This document shows, piece after piece, positions 18,261 to 27,798 of a stretch of 64,000 nt of DNA. Location of the stretch: the NCBI RefSeq assembly GCF_000174415.1, contig NZ_ACJM01000008.1, positions 96,901 through 160,900 of the forward strand. The letters run 5' to 3'. A model generated the notes under the pieces. That model saw only the letters and a list, made by a program, of their open reading frames with translations. It ran no database searches and was not told the origin of the DNA. Origin of the DNA: Dethiobacter alkaliphilus AHT 1 (GTDB lineage: Bacteria; Bacillota; Dethiobacteria; Dethiobacterales; Dethiobacteraceae). Position 1 is the stretch's first letter, and every line of letters starts with the position of its first letter. The translations under genes were made by a program, and so were the position numbers.

Positions 18261-19862
18261 ATGGTTAATGTGTCTTATACTCCAATGACTCCGCTGAATT
18301 TTTTGCGCCGCAGTTCGTTTGTTTATCCCGAGAAGACTGCAGTACTGCACGGTGAGCAGCGTATAACATACAAAGAATTTAACCAGCGGGCCAACAGACT
18401 GGCCAGCGCACTTAAGGGTGCGGGTATCAACGAAGGGGATCGGGTGGCTTTTTTGGCACCCAATATTCCGCCGCTGTTGGATGCGCATTACGGTGTTCCT
18501 TTGGCGGGAGCAGTCCTGGTGGCCATTAATATTCGTCTTTCTTCCCGGGAAGTGGCCTATATTCTTAATCATTCCGGCGCAAAAATACTTTTTGTGGATA
18601 CGGCCTTTTCCCACGTCATTGAGCCCATTGTGGATGAGCTGGAAAGTGTCAAAACAATTGTCAATATCCGGGATTGCAGTGACGGAGAGGAGCTGCCCGG
18701 TCCGCTGTATGAAAACTTTCTGGCCACGGGCAGCCCCGAGGACATTCCCGTTTCTTTAGAGGACGAAAACCAAACCATTTCCATCAACTATACCAGCGGC
18801 ACCACCGGCTTACCCAAAGGGGTTATGTATTCCCACCGGGGCGCATACCTGAACGCGTTGGGAGAAGCGTTGGAATCACAGATGAATGTTTATACCAACT
18901 ATCTGTGGACGCTGCCCATGTTCCACTGTAACGGCTGGTGCTTTACCTGGGGTGTGACTGCGGTAGGCGGGATGCATATCTGTCTGCGCTCCGTGGTTGT
19001 CAAAGAAATTTATACTCTTATTGAAGAAGAAGGCGTTTCCCATTTCTGTGCGGCACCCACCGTGCTGATTACCATGGCCAATGATCCCGCGGCTAAGGAG
19101 TTAAGACTTAAACGCAAACTGCATATTGTTACCGCCGGTGCTCCGCCGTCTCCCACCGTTATTCGCAATGTGGAGGATATAGGGGCGGAAATTATTCATG
19201 TTTACGGCCTCACCGAGACTTATGGGCCCCACAGCATCTGCGCCTGGCAGCCCGAATGGGATACCTTAGCCATTAATGATCGGGCCAGAATCAAGTCCCG
19301 GCAGGGAGTTCCCTATATTACCGCCCTGGAGATGCGGGTGGTGGACAGCAGTATGAATGATGTGCCGGCGGACGGGCAGACCATGGGCGAAGTGGTGATG
19401 CGGGGCAACAATGTGATGAAGGGCTACTTTAATGATGCGGATGCCACCGAAGAAGCATTTGCAGGTGGCTGGTTCCACAGCGGTGATTTAGCGGTGATGA
19501 ATCCCGATGGTTATATAGAAATTAAAGACCGCAAGAAGGATATCATTATTTCCGGCGGTGAAAACATCTCCACGGTGGAACTGGAACATTTGCTTTTCCG
19601 GCACCCCCATGTGCAGGAAGTGGCCGTTGTCGCCATCCCCGATGAGAAATGGGGCGAGGTGCCCAAAGCATTTGTGGTGCCCAAGCCGGGAACAGACCCC
19701 ACAGAAGAAGAAATAATTCAATACTGCCGCGATAATATTGCCCGTTATAAGTGCCCGAAGTCAGTGGAATTTGGCGATCTGCCCAAAACATCCACAGGGA
19801 AAATCAAAAAATATGTCTTGCGTGAGAGAGAGTGGCAGGGCAAAGAAAAACGTGTAAATTAA
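18261..19862 (+). CDS. Acyl-CoA synthetase (AMP-forming)
   Basis: 533-residue ANL-superfamily adenylating enzyme. The P-loop YTSGTTGLPKGV, the AMP-binding VYGLTETYGP, the hinge GDLAVMNPDGYIEIKDRKKD and the C-terminal catalytic lysine in KTSTGKIKKY are all present. It activates a carboxylic acid to its CoA thioester in the cytoplasm; sequence features fit medium- or long-chain acids, but the chain length cannot be read from motifs. GGAGGAG precedes the ATG. It is monocistronic, bounded by the repeat at 18135 and a strong terminator. Confidence 0.88.
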   Translation: MVNVSYTPMTPLNFLRRSSFVYPEKTAVLHGEQRITYKEFNQRANRLASALKGAGINEGDRVAFLAPNIPPLLDAHYGVPLAGAVLVAINIRLSSREVAYILNHSGAKILFVDTAFSHVIEPIVDELESVKTIVNIRDCSDGEELPGPLYENFLATGSPEDIPVSLEDENQTISINYTSGTTGLPKGVMYSHRGAYLNALGEALESQMNVYTNYLWTLPMFHCNGWCFTWGVTAVGGMHICLRSVVVKEIYTLIEEEGVSHFCAAPTVLITMANDPAAKELRLKRKLHIVTAGAPPSPTVIRNVEDIGAEIIHVYGLTETYGPHSICAWQPEWDTLAINDRARIKSRQGVPYITALEMRVVDSSMNDVPADGQTMGEVVMRGNNVMKGYFNDADATEEAFAGGWFHSGDLAVMNPDGYIEIKDRKKDIIISGGENISTVELEHLLFRHPHVQEVAVVAIPDEKWGEVPKAFVVPKPGTDPTEEEIIQYCRDNIARYKCPKSVEFGDLPKTSTGKIKKYVLREREWQGKEKRVN

Positions 19863-19863
19863 G

Positions 19864-19893
19864 AAACAGGCCGGAAATTTCCGGCCTGTTTTT
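19864..19893 (+). terminator. Terminator after acyl-CoA synthetase
   Basis: AAACAGGCCGGAAA paired with TTTCCGGCCTGTTT and followed by a T-run, directly after the stop codon. Confidence 0.9.
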
Positions 19894-19905
19894 GTATTTT
19901 GAGCC

Positions 19906-19934
19906 TTGACTTTTTCTGGGCCCAATGTTAATCT
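19906..19934 (+). promoter_or_regulatory. Promoter of the arginine operon
   Basis: TTGACT, 17 bp, TAATCT: a good vegetative promoter just upstream of the T-box leader. Confidence 0.65.
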
Positions 19935-19964
19935 TTAAGCTATAGATTTAGATTAGCTACAGAT

Positions 19965-20220
19965 ACAGTAAGGCTGTGACGGGGAGAGTAGGTTTACCGG
20001 AAGTAAAGCGAGCCGGGGTTGGTGTGAGCCCGGTACGAAAGGTATTCTGAAGCGCACCCCTGAGCTGCGTGCCCAACGGCATTTGCCCAGTAGGCCACGC
20101 CGGGTCTGCCCGTTATCGCAAACCGTTTATGAAGTTATAGACGGGTTAAGTGGGCTTATGGCCAATAAAGGTGGTACCGCGAGATGCCTCTCGTCCTTTG
20201 GGATGAAGAGGTTTTTTTGT
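19965..20220 (+). ncRNA. T-box leader with Arg (CGC) specifier, ahead of argC
   Basis: The conserved T-box AGGTGGTACCGCG lies at 20169-20181, followed by a terminator (20187-20219) whose 5' arm CCTCTCGTCC pairs with GGATGAAGAGG before a run of seven T. Stem I is visible: GGGG-AGAGTA on the 5' side pairs with CCCC after the specifier loop, and the distal GTGTGAGCCCGGT is typical. The specifier loop reads GAAG-CGC-ACC, matching the usual GAAx-codon-ACC frame, so CGC at 20053-20055 selects tRNA-Arg. Uncharged tRNA-Arg would stabilise the antiterminator and switch the operon on. Confidence 0.9.
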
Positions 20221-20261
20221 ATCTTTTTTTAATCTTTGTGTGGTAAGGAAGGTGTTTGGAT

Positions 20262-21281
20262 ATGTTAAAAGTGGCGATTATTGGTGCAACCGGGTATACC
20301 GGACGGGAGCTGGCAGGTATTTTGGCCCGTCATCCCCATGTGCAACCAACTTATCTTACTTCGGAGAGTTTTGCCGGCCAACGGCTTAGCGACGTTTATC
20401 CTCAGTTTAGGTCTGTTGTGGATGTGACCCTGGAAAAGCCGGATATGGATAAAGTGGCTGAGTGTGATTTTATTTTTAGCGCTCTGCCCCACGGGCTTTC
20501 GGTGGATACGGTTCCGCAGTTGGTGTCCACAGGTAAAAAAGTTGTGGACTTAAGCGGTGATTTCCGGCTGAAGGACGGCGGTTTGTATGCTGACTGGTAC
20601 GGTTATGAGCACAACCAGCCCCAGCTTTTGGCCAACAGCGTCTACGGTTTGCCGGAAGTAAACCGCCAGCAGATTAAAAAAGCTGATTTGGTGGCTAATC
20701 CCGGCTGTTATCCCACCAGCGTGCTCCTTGCTCTAAAACCTCTTTTGGCTGAAGGGGTAGTGGATCCGCAGGATATTATCGTGGATGCCAAGTCCGGCGT
20801 ATCGGGAGCCGGCCGCTCACCCAAGCTGCCTTTTCATTTTCCTGAATGCACAGAGAATTTTAAGGCTTACAAAGTGGCGGGACATCAGCATACTCCCGAG
20901 ATTGAGCAGGAGTTGGCGGCGGTGGCAAAAGAGCAGGTGCTGGTAACCTTTACGCCGCATCTGGTACCCATGATTCGCGGCATTCTTTCCACCATATATC
21001 TGCGAACAAGTGGTAAGCTAAGTGAAACTGAAATCTGGAGCCTGTTTGAGAAGCATTATGGTGATGAGCCGTTTATCCGTTTGCTAAAAGCTCCTGCCTT
21101 GCCGGAAACCAAGTTTGTCAGCGGCAGTAACTTCTGCGACATTTCCCTGCGTTTGGAAGAGCGCACCGGGCGCCTGATTGTTCTGTCCGCTATAGATAAC
21201 CTGATGAAAGGTGCAGCAAGCCAGGCTGTACAAAATATGAACCTGATGATGGGATGGCCGGAAGAGACCGGTTTGAAATAA
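20262..21281 (+). CDS. argC: N-acetyl-gamma-glutamyl-phosphate reductase
   Basis: 339 residues from the ATG at 20262, 9 nt after AAGGAAGG; a TTG at 20256 is too close to the site. The NADP-binding VAIIGATGYTGRELAG opens the protein, the catalytic cysteine is in VANPGCYPT, and HTPEIEQEL follows. It reduces N-acetylglutamyl phosphate to the semialdehyde. It is the first gene after the Arg T-box. Confidence 0.96.
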   Translation: MLKVAIIGATGYTGRELAGILARHPHVQPTYLTSESFAGQRLSDVYPQFRSVVDVTLEKPDMDKVAECDFIFSALPHGLSVDTVPQLVSTGKKVVDLSGDFRLKDGGLYADWYGYEHNQPQLLANSVYGLPEVNRQQIKKADLVANPGCYPTSVLLALKPLLAEGVVDPQDIIVDAKSGVSGAGRSPKLPFHFPECTENFKAYKVAGHQHTPEIEQELAAVAKEQVLVTFTPHLVPMIRGILSTIYLRTSGKLSETEIWSLFEKHYGDEPFIRLLKAPALPETKFVSGSNFCDISLRLEERTGRLIVLSAIDNLMKGAASQAVQNMNLMMGWPEETGLK

Positions 21282-21295
21282 GGAGGGCCTGTTTA

Positions 21296-22501
21296 ATGGT
21301 ATTTAATAAAGTAGAAGGCAATGTAACTGCAGCCAGAGGATTTTCCGCAGCGGGAATCCACTGTGGCATTAAGAAAAATAAAAAGGATTTAGCTTTAATA
21401 TATTCTGAAGTTCCCGCCAAAGCTGCGGGGACGTTTACAAAAAACCGTTTTCAGGCCGCACCGGTGATTGTCAGCCGTGAGAATCTGCAAAACGGTAAGG
21501 CCAGGGCTGTAATCTGTAACAGCGGCAACGCCAATGCCTGCTCCGGTGAGCAAGGTCTGCAGGATGCCCGCCGGATGGCGGCTCTTACAGCGGAGATGCT
21601 CTCCATTGATCCCGGCGAAGTGGTTGTTTCCTCCACCGGCGTTATCGGGCAGTACCTGCCCATGGAGATTGTGGATGCAGGTATCCGTCAGGTAACCAAA
21701 AGCCTTTCACCCCAGGGTGGGCCTGATGCTGCGGAGGCTATTATGACCACCGATTTGATCTCCAAAGAGGTTGCCTATGAGGTGCAAATTGGTGGCGAAA
21801 CAGTGACAGTGGGCGGCATCGCCAAGGGTTCGGGAATGATTCATCCCAACATGGCCACCATGCTGGCCTTTATCACCACCGATTGTGCCATTTCAACCGA
21901 ACTTTTGCAGAAGGCACTGAAATATACGGTGGACCGGTCCTACAACCTGATTACGGTAGACGGCGACACCAGCACCAACGATATGGCGGTGATGCTGGCC
22001 AACGGCTTGGCCGGGAATGCGGAAATCACCTCAGAAAACCAGGATTACCAGCGTTTTGTGGAAGTGCTGCAGCGGGTAAATACCGAACTGTCGCAAAAAA
22101 TTGTCCGCGACGGGGAAGGCGCCACCAAGTTTCTGGAAGTCCGGATTGAGCATGCCGCTTCCTTTTTGGACGGGAAAACGCTGGCCATGGGAATCCTGGA
22201 TTCCAATCTGGTAAAGACCGCCTTTTTTGGTGAAGATGCCAACTGGGGACGGATTGTATCCGCCATGGGCCAGACCGATGTTGAGTTCTACCCGGAGCGG
22301 GTTAATATCTGGCTTGGCGACCTGCAGGTCACAAAAGACGGCCAGGGCCTGCACTTTGATGAGGACCATGCCAAAGAGATCTTAAAGCATAAAGACATTA
22401 CCATCAGAGTGGACCTGGGCATGGGGGAGGAAACAGTCACCGCCTGGGGATCTGATTTAAGTTATGAGTATGTTACAATTAATGCCAGCTATCGCTCTTA
22501 G
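21296..22501 (+). CDS. argJ: Bifunctional ornithine acetyltransferase / N-acetylglutamate synthase
   Basis: 401 residues from the ATG at 21296, after AGGAGG; an in-frame ATG at 21254 lies inside argC. The autoproteolysis site is in KGSGMIHPNMATMLAFITTD, where the Thr of ATML becomes the nucleophile of the beta chain. It recycles the acetyl group from N-acetylornithine to glutamate. No argA is present in the window, which fits the cyclic pathway of Firmicutes. Confidence 0.95.
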   Translation: MVFNKVEGNVTAARGFSAAGIHCGIKKNKKDLALIYSEVPAKAAGTFTKNRFQAAPVIVSRENLQNGKARAVICNSGNANACSGEQGLQDARRMAALTAEMLSIDPGEVVVSSTGVIGQYLPMEIVDAGIRQVTKSLSPQGGPDAAEAIMTTDLISKEVAYEVQIGGETVTVGGIAKGSGMIHPNMATMLAFITTDCAISTELLQKALKYTVDRSYNLITVDGDTSTNDMAVMLANGLAGNAEITSENQDYQRFVEVLQRVNTELSQKIVRDGEGATKFLEVRIEHAASFLDGKTLAMGILDSNLVKTAFFGEDANWGRIVSAMGQTDVEFYPERVNIWLGDLQVTKDGQGLHFDEDHAKEILKHKDITIRVDLGMGEETVTAWGSDLSYEYVTINASYRS

Positions 22502-22558
22502 AAGCGCGACCAAAAATAAGGTAATTAACGGGTGAGTGAGAATGAGGAGGAGAGTAAT

Positions 22559-23455
22559 TTGACCAAGTTTGAAATGGATAAACTTATCGGCAAGGCGGAG
22601 GTGCTTATTGAGGCATTGCCCTACCTGCGGACCTTCGCCGATAAAACCTTTGTAATAAAGTACGGCGGGCAGGCCATGGTGTCGCAGGAACTTAAAAAAT
22701 CGGTGATGATGGACATTATTCTTTTGAAATATATCGGTCTTAACCCCATTGTGGTCCATGGCGGCGGTTCGGAAGTAACGCACCTGATGGACCGTTTGGG
22801 CAAAGAAGCTGTTTTTGCCAACGGCCTGCGGGTCACCGACGCAGAAACCATGGAACTGGTGGAAATGGTGCTGGTTGGTAAAGTAAACAAGGAAATTGTC
22901 AGTTATATTAACCAGTATGGCGGCAAAGGAGTGGGCCTTTCCGGCAAGGATTCCAACCTGCTGGTGGCCAGTCGCCGGCCCCCCGAGCAGTTAAACGGCA
23001 GCGGCCAGCTGGTGGATTTAGGGTATGTGGGAGATATCACCAAAGTGAACCCCGACGTGATTCATACCCTGAGCAGGCAGGGCTACATCCCCATAATTGC
23101 TTCGGTGGGTGTGGGCCTGGAAGGGGAAAGCTTAAATATTAATGCCGATCATGTTGCCGGAGAGCTGGCGGCGGCACTGGCGGCGGAGAAACTGATGCTC
23201 TTAACTGATGTAGAAGGGATTTTTGCCGACCCTGACGACCCCAAATCTCTCATTTCTTCGCTGCCTCGGGCCAAAGCGCTGGAGATGATTGAGGAAGGAA
23301 AGATCAACAAGGGCATGATTCCCAAGGTTGAGTCCTGCCTCACTGCCCTGGAGCATGGAGTGCAGCGCACTCACATTGTGGATGGACGGATTCCCCATTC
23401 CTTATTGCTGGAGATATTTACAGATCACGGTATCGGTACCATGGTAACCGGTTAG
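22559..23455 (+). CDS. argB: Acetylglutamate kinase
   Basis: 298 residues from the TTG at 22559, 8 nt after AGGAGG; a GTG at 22532 would add nine residues and has no site. Amino-acid-kinase motifs are KYGGQAM, VVHGGGSEV and NINADHVAGELA. It phosphorylates N-acetylglutamate. The N-terminal helix (DKLIGKAEVLIEALPYLRTF) is of the type that lets arginine-inhibited hexameric forms assemble, so feedback inhibition is plausible. Confidence 0.95.
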   Translation: MTKFEMDKLIGKAEVLIEALPYLRTFADKTFVIKYGGQAMVSQELKKSVMMDIILLKYIGLNPIVVHGGGSEVTHLMDRLGKEAVFANGLRVTDAETMELVEMVLVGKVNKEIVSYINQYGGKGVGLSGKDSNLLVASRRPPEQLNGSGQLVDLGYVGDITKVNPDVIHTLSRQGYIPIIASVGVGLEGESLNINADHVAGELAAALAAEKLMLLTDVEGIFADPDDPKSLISSLPRAKALEMIEEGKINKGMIPKVESCLTALEHGVQRTHIVDGRIPHSLLLEIFTDHGIGTMVTG

Positions 23456-23464
23456 GAGGAACCT

Positions 23465-24652
23465 ATGGATTTAAAAAACAAAGAACAAAAGTATATTATT
23501 AACACCTATAACCGTCAGCCCGATGCAACGCTGTTTATCAAGCGGGGCGAAGGAGTTTATGTCTGGGACGAGGCGGGAAACCGCTTTCTGGACTTTGTCA
23601 GCGGCCTGGCTGTAAACAACCTGGGCCACTGCCACCCCACGGTGGTGGAGGCGGTAAAGCGGCAGACTGAAAAACTGATGCACACTTCTAATTTGTATTA
23701 CACAGAACCACAGATTCGTTTAGCGGAGCAGTTGGTTGCCCAGTCGTGCGCCGACAAAGTATTTTTCTGTAACAGTGGGGCGGAAGCCAATGAAGCGGCC
23801 ATCAAGCTGGCCCGCAAGTTCGGCAAAGCTACCCGGGGCTGTGGTGCCCATGAAATCATCACCGCCCAGCGGTCTTTTCACGGACGGACACTGGCGGCCA
23901 TTACCGCCACAGCTCAGCCCAAGTATCATCAGGGCTTTGAACCCATGGTGGCAGGATTCCATTATGCTGAATATAACAATCTTGATTCATTTGCCGCTTT
24001 GGTAAATGAAAATACCTGTGCTATTCTGGTGGAGCCGATCCAGGGCGAAGGCGGCGTCTACCCTGCCCAGCCCGAGTTTTTACAGGGATTGCGCAAGCTT
24101 TGCGATGAGCATGGGCTATTACTTATTTTTGATGAAGTACAAAGCGGTATCGGCCGCACCGGCAAGCTTTTGGCTTATGAAAATTACGGCGTGGAGCCGG
24201 ATGTGTACACCCTGGCCAAAGGTTTGGGCGGAGGACTACCCATTGGAGTAATGGCGGCCAGGGGCGCGGCGGCGGATACACTGGTGCCCGGCGATCATGC
24301 TTCCACCTTTGGCGGCAATCCGGTGGTATGCGCCGCCGCCGGTGCAGTATTGCAGGTGCTGGGTGAAGACGGATTCCTGGAGCATGTGCAGAAGGTGGGC
24401 CAATATTTCATGGACCGTCTACAGGAATTAACGTATGCAAATAAAGTGGAACTTCGTGGCCTGGGGCTGTTTATCGGCCTGGAGATTTCCGGTGACGGCG
24501 CTAAAGTGGCCAGTGACTGCCAAAAGGAAGGTCTTTTACTTAACTGTATCGGGGGAAAAACCCTGCGTTTTCTGCCACCGCTTATTGTAGAGGAAGAGCA
24601 TATCGATGCGGCGGTAAACGTGCTGCAGAGAGTGCTTGCCAGGTTGGACTAA
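23465..24652 (+). CDS. argD: Acetylornithine aminotransferase
   Basis: 395-residue class III PLP aminotransferase. FCNSGAEANEAAIKLAR, SFHGRT, EPIQGEGGVYPA, FDEVQSGIGRTG and the Schiff-base lysine in TLAKGLGGGLPIG are all in order. It makes N-acetylornithine from the semialdehyde with glutamate as donor and may also serve in lysine synthesis, as in relatives. It starts 9 bp after argB. Confidence 0.95.
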   Translation: MDLKNKEQKYIINTYNRQPDATLFIKRGEGVYVWDEAGNRFLDFVSGLAVNNLGHCHPTVVEAVKRQTEKLMHTSNLYYTEPQIRLAEQLVAQSCADKVFFCNSGAEANEAAIKLARKFGKATRGCGAHEIITAQRSFHGRTLAAITATAQPKYHQGFEPMVAGFHYAEYNNLDSFAALVNENTCAILVEPIQGEGGVYPAQPEFLQGLRKLCDEHGLLLIFDEVQSGIGRTGKLLAYENYGVEPDVYTLAKGLGGGLPIGVMAARGAAADTLVPGDHASTFGGNPVVCAAAGAVLQVLGEDGFLEHVQKVGQYFMDRLQELTYANKVELRGLGLFIGLEISGDGAKVASDCQKEGLLLNCIGGKTLRFLPPLIVEEEHIDAAVNVLQRVLARLD

Positions 24653-24702
24653 TTAATAGTTCCAGGCTTACCCGGCAAAGACATGTAATTCTGGAAGGAA
24701 AA

Positions 24703-24801
24703 ATGGCTTTGGCGGTGAATACTCCAACATATGGGAAGAATAATACTTCATCAGGAGTATTATGCGGTGTTTTTTTCCAGGAGTATGGCATGAAATGTTA
24801 A
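24703..24801 (+). CDS. Possible 32-residue leader peptide between argD and argF
   Basis: ATG at 24703 sits after GGAAGGAAAA, and 32 codons run to TAA at 24799, 22 bp before argF. The peptide is rich in Thr, Gly and Asn and has no Arg codon. AATACT and AGTATT segments inside it can pair, followed by GTGTTTTTTT, so the stretch could also be an attenuator rather than a gene. No homologue is known to me. Confidence 0.3.
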   Translation: MALAVNTPTYGKNNTSSGVLCGVFFQEYGMKC

Positions 24802-24823
24802 TAACAATAAGGGGTTGAATAAT

Positions 24824-25753
24824 ATGAGTGATCTGCGCGGACGCGACTTTCTGGCGGTCAATGATTTTTTCAGAGAAGAGCTTGCTGAGATTCTGGATTT
24901 TGCCATTCAATTAAAGGCCCAGCATAAGGAAGGGAAGGAACATCACCTGTTGCGTGGTAAAACACTGGGGATGATTTTTCAGAAAGCTTCCACCCGGACC
25001 CGGGTATCTTTTGAAGTAGGCATGTATCAGTTGGGCGGAACTGCTCTGTTTTTAAGTGCCAATGATCTGCAAATCGGTCGTGGCGAACCTATTAAAGATA
25101 CAGCCAGAGTTCTTTCCCGTTATCTGGACGGTATAATGATTCGTACTTTTGACCATGGCGAGGTGGAGCAGTTAGCCAGTTTTGCCGATATCCCGGTAAT
25201 AAACGGCCTCACCGACCTGCTGCATCCCTGCCAGGCCATGGCAGATCTGATGACGGTAATGGAGCGCAAAGGATCCCTGAAAAAACTGAAGCTGGCCTAT
25301 GTGGGTGACGGTAACAATGTAGCCAACTCGCTGCTTTTGGCCTGCAGTAAATTTGGGATGAATGTGGCGGTGGCCTCGCCTAAGGGATATGAATGCCCTA
25401 AAGATATTGTGGCCGCAGCCCAGACTAACGCTAAAATCGGCGGCACCACGGTGACCTTAACCGATAACCCGCAGGAAGCGGTGAAAAATGCCGATGTTGT
25501 TTATACCGATGTTTGGGCCAGCATGGGTCAGGAAGATGAACATATTTCCAGAATCAGGATCTTTAAGCCATACCAGGTCAATGATGAGCTGCTGAAGGTT
25601 GCCAATGATGAGGCCATGGTTCTGCACTGTTTACCGGCGCACCGCGGTGAAGAAATTACCGAGAGCGTCATGGAGGGTGAGCAGTCCGCTGTTTTTGACC
25701 AGGCTGAGAATCGCTTACATGTGCAAAAAGCGATTATGGCTAAAGTAATGTAA
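24824..25753 (+). CDS. argF: Ornithine carbamoyltransferase
   Basis: 309 residues from the ATG at 24824, 9 nt after AGGGG. The carbamoyl-phosphate motif is STRTRVSFEVG, then HPCQAMADLMT and the ornithine-binding HCLPAHRGEEI. It makes citrulline from ornithine and carbamoyl phosphate. The 170-bp gap after argD is the longest in the operon and holds a hairpin and a small ORF. Confidence 0.96.
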   Translation: MSDLRGRDFLAVNDFFREELAEILDFAIQLKAQHKEGKEHHLLRGKTLGMIFQKASTRTRVSFEVGMYQLGGTALFLSANDLQIGRGEPIKDTARVLSRYLDGIMIRTFDHGEVEQLASFADIPVINGLTDLLHPCQAMADLMTVMERKGSLKKLKLAYVGDGNNVANSLLLACSKFGMNVAVASPKGYECPKDIVAAAQTNAKIGGTTVTLTDNPQEAVKNADVVYTDVWASMGQEDEHISRIRIFKPYQVNDELLKVANDEAMVLHCLPAHRGEEITESVMEGEQSAVFDQAENRLHVQKAIMAKVM

Positions 25754-25788
25754 CCTGTGTCAGTAAATACGAAGTACTGTAGGTGCCT

Positions 25789-26592
25789 ATGAACAAAGAT
25801 GTTTTAGCGGATAAACCTATTGGCTTTTTTGATTCGGGGGCAGGCGGGCTGACGGTATTGGCGTCGGCGGTAAAGTGTCTGCCCAATGAGTCATTTCTGT
25901 ATTTTGGTGATACGGCCCACGCCCCCTACGGTTCCCGGCCGGTGGAGGATGTGCGCAACTTAAGTGTGCAGGCCGCAGAGATGCTGTGTAGGCAAGGGTG
26001 CAAAGCACTGGTTGTAGCCTGCAATACCGCCACCAGTGCGGCGGTTCATGTGCTGCGTGAAATGCTCCCCATTCCGGTGATTGGTATGGAGCCGGCGGTG
26101 AAACCTGCTTTGGCCGGCGGCGGTAAAGTATTGGTGATGGCCACACCGCTTACCTTGAAAGAGGAAAAGTTTAAGGCCTTATGTGACCGCTGCGGTGCCG
26201 ATGAAAGCAATGTTATTGTCCTGCCCTGCCCCGGCCTGGTGGAGATGGTGGAGCGGGGAGAGACGGAAGGGCCTGCAGTGGAGCGCGCCCTGGCTCAATT
26301 ATTTGCCGGAGCAGATTTAACCGGAGTGTCTGCTGTGGTTTTGGGATGTACACATTACCTGTTTTTACGCCGCGCCCTGGCCGGTATTTTGCCCGCCGAT
26401 GTGAAGTTTGTAGACGGCAATCTGGGTACGGTAAAACAGCTGGCACGAATATTAAAAAAAGAAGGTTTGCTTCGGGAAGAAAAGACTTCCCAAACCAACG
26501 TGGAAATTCTCTCAAGCGGCGGCGAGGCATCTGTGCGCTTGTTTAAGGAATTATTTCAGAAAGCATTAACGGAAATGGAGGTTTACAGATGA
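25789..26592 (+). CDS. murI: Glutamate racemase inside the arginine operon
   Basis: 267 residues from the ATG at 25789. Family motifs are [25 protein letters not shown], the first catalytic cysteine in [10 protein letters not shown] and the second in LGCTHYLF (most MurI have GCTHYPLL). The family makes D-glutamate for peptidoglycan. It lies between argF and argG and shares ATGA with argG, so translation is probably coupled. The placement ties a glutamate-consuming wall enzyme to arginine control; a different racemase substrate is possible. Confidence 0.87.
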   Translation: MNKDVLADKPIGFFDSGAGGLTVLASAVKCLPNESFLYFGDTAHAPYGSRPVEDVRNLSVQAAEMLCRQGCKALVVACNTATSAAVHVLREMLPIPVIGMEPAVKPALAGGGKVLVMATPLTLKEEKFKALCDRCGADESNVIVLPCPGLVEMVERGETEGPAVERALAQLFAGADLTGVSAVVLGCTHYLFLRRALAGILPADVKFVDGNLGTVKQLARILKKEGLLREEKTSQTNVEILSSGGEASVRLFKELFQKALTEMEVYR

Positions 26593-27794
26593 AAAAGATA
26601 ATTTTAGCCTATTCCGGCGGACTGGATACGTCCATCGCCATTACCTGGCTGAAGGAAAAATACAACTGCGAAGTGGTGGCCATGGCGGCGGATGTGGGCC
26701 AGGGCGAGGAGTTGGAACCGCTGCATGAAAAAGCAATGAAGTCGGGGGCCAGCAAACTCTACATAGAAGATGTGCGGGAAGAGTTTGTCCGGGATTTTGT
26801 CTTCCCCATGGTTAAGTCCGGGGCCCTGTATGAAGAAAAGTACTTCCTGGGCACAGCCATTGCCCGTCCGGCCATTGCCAAGCGTTTGGTGGAGGTGGCG
26901 GCCAAGGAAGGGGCCGATGCCATCGCTCACGGTGCCACCGGCAAAGGTAACGACCAGGTCCGCTTTGAGCTAACCATCAAAGCGCTGGCGCCGCACTTAA
27001 AGATTGTGGCTCCCTGGCGGGAATGGGAGATCCGCTCCCGCGATGATGCTTTTGATTACGCCGAAAAGCACGGCATTCCCCTGCCGGTGACCAAGGACAA
27101 GCCTTACAGCATGGATCGCAATATCTGGCACCTCAGCTTCGAAGGGGGTATCCTGGAAGACCCTGACAGTGAACCGGAAAAAGAGATGTTTATTCTCACC
27201 GTGGACCCGGAGGATGCGCCGGATAAGGCCGAATATGTGGAGATCGGCTTTGAAAAGGGCGTGCCTGTTAGTTTAAACGGCAAAGCTATGGGGCCGGTGG
27301 AGCTTTTAGCCGAGCTAAATACCATTGCCGGCCGTCACGGCGTGGGCCGGGTGGATATGGTGGAAAACCGTCTGGTGGGAATGAAGTCCCGCGGGGTATA
27401 TGAGACTCCCGGCGGCACATTGCTCTATTTTGCCCATAAGGAAATGGAATGCCTTACCATGGACCGGGAAACCATGCATTTTAAAGAAATTGCCGGCGTT
27501 AAATACGGTGAGCTGGTGTACTATGGACAGTGGTATACACCACTAAGGGAGGCGTTGGATGCCTTTATTGACCGTACGCAGCAGAATGTCACCGGTTCTG
27601 TGCGTGTTAAGCTCTATAAGGGGAATATGACGGTGGCGGGCCGTAAATCGCCCCATTCCCTCTACCGGGAAGATTTGGCCACCTTCGGTGAAGATGTGAT
27701 TTATGACCAACGCGATGCCGAAGGGTTTATTAACCTGTTTGGCCTGCCCCTGAAAGTACAGGGTTTGCTGGAAAACGAAAAAAAACGGGGGTAA
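26589..27794 (+). CDS. argG: Argininosuccinate synthase
   Basis: 401 residues. The N-type ATP pyrophosphatase loop AYSGGLDTS opens the protein, and [13 protein letters not shown] and [18 protein letters not shown] follow. It joins citrulline and aspartate with ATP. It overlaps murI by 4 bp and is followed by argH after 4 bp. Confidence 0.97.
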   Translation: MKKIILAYSGGLDTSIAITWLKEKYNCEVVAMAADVGQGEELEPLHEKAMKSGASKLYIEDVREEFVRDFVFPMVKSGALYEEKYFLGTAIARPAIAKRLVEVAAKEGADAIAHGATGKGNDQVRFELTIKALAPHLKIVAPWREWEIRSRDDAFDYAEKHGIPLPVTKDKPYSMDRNIWHLSFEGGILEDPDSEPEKEMFILTVDPEDAPDKAEYVEIGFEKGVPVSLNGKAMGPVELLAELNTIAGRHGVGRVDMVENRLVGMKSRGVYETPGGTLLYFAHKEMECLTMDRETMHFKEIAGVKYGELVYYGQWYTPLREALDAFIDRTQQNVTGSVRVKLYKGNMTVAGRKSPHSLYREDLATFGEDVIYDQRDAEGFINLFGLPLKVQGLLENEKKRG

Positions 27795-27798
27795 TGCC

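Noticed and set aside
24653..24823. ArgR operator ahead of argF
   Set aside because: GGTGAATACTCC has a weak resemblance to an ARG box half-site, but no second half-site is present.
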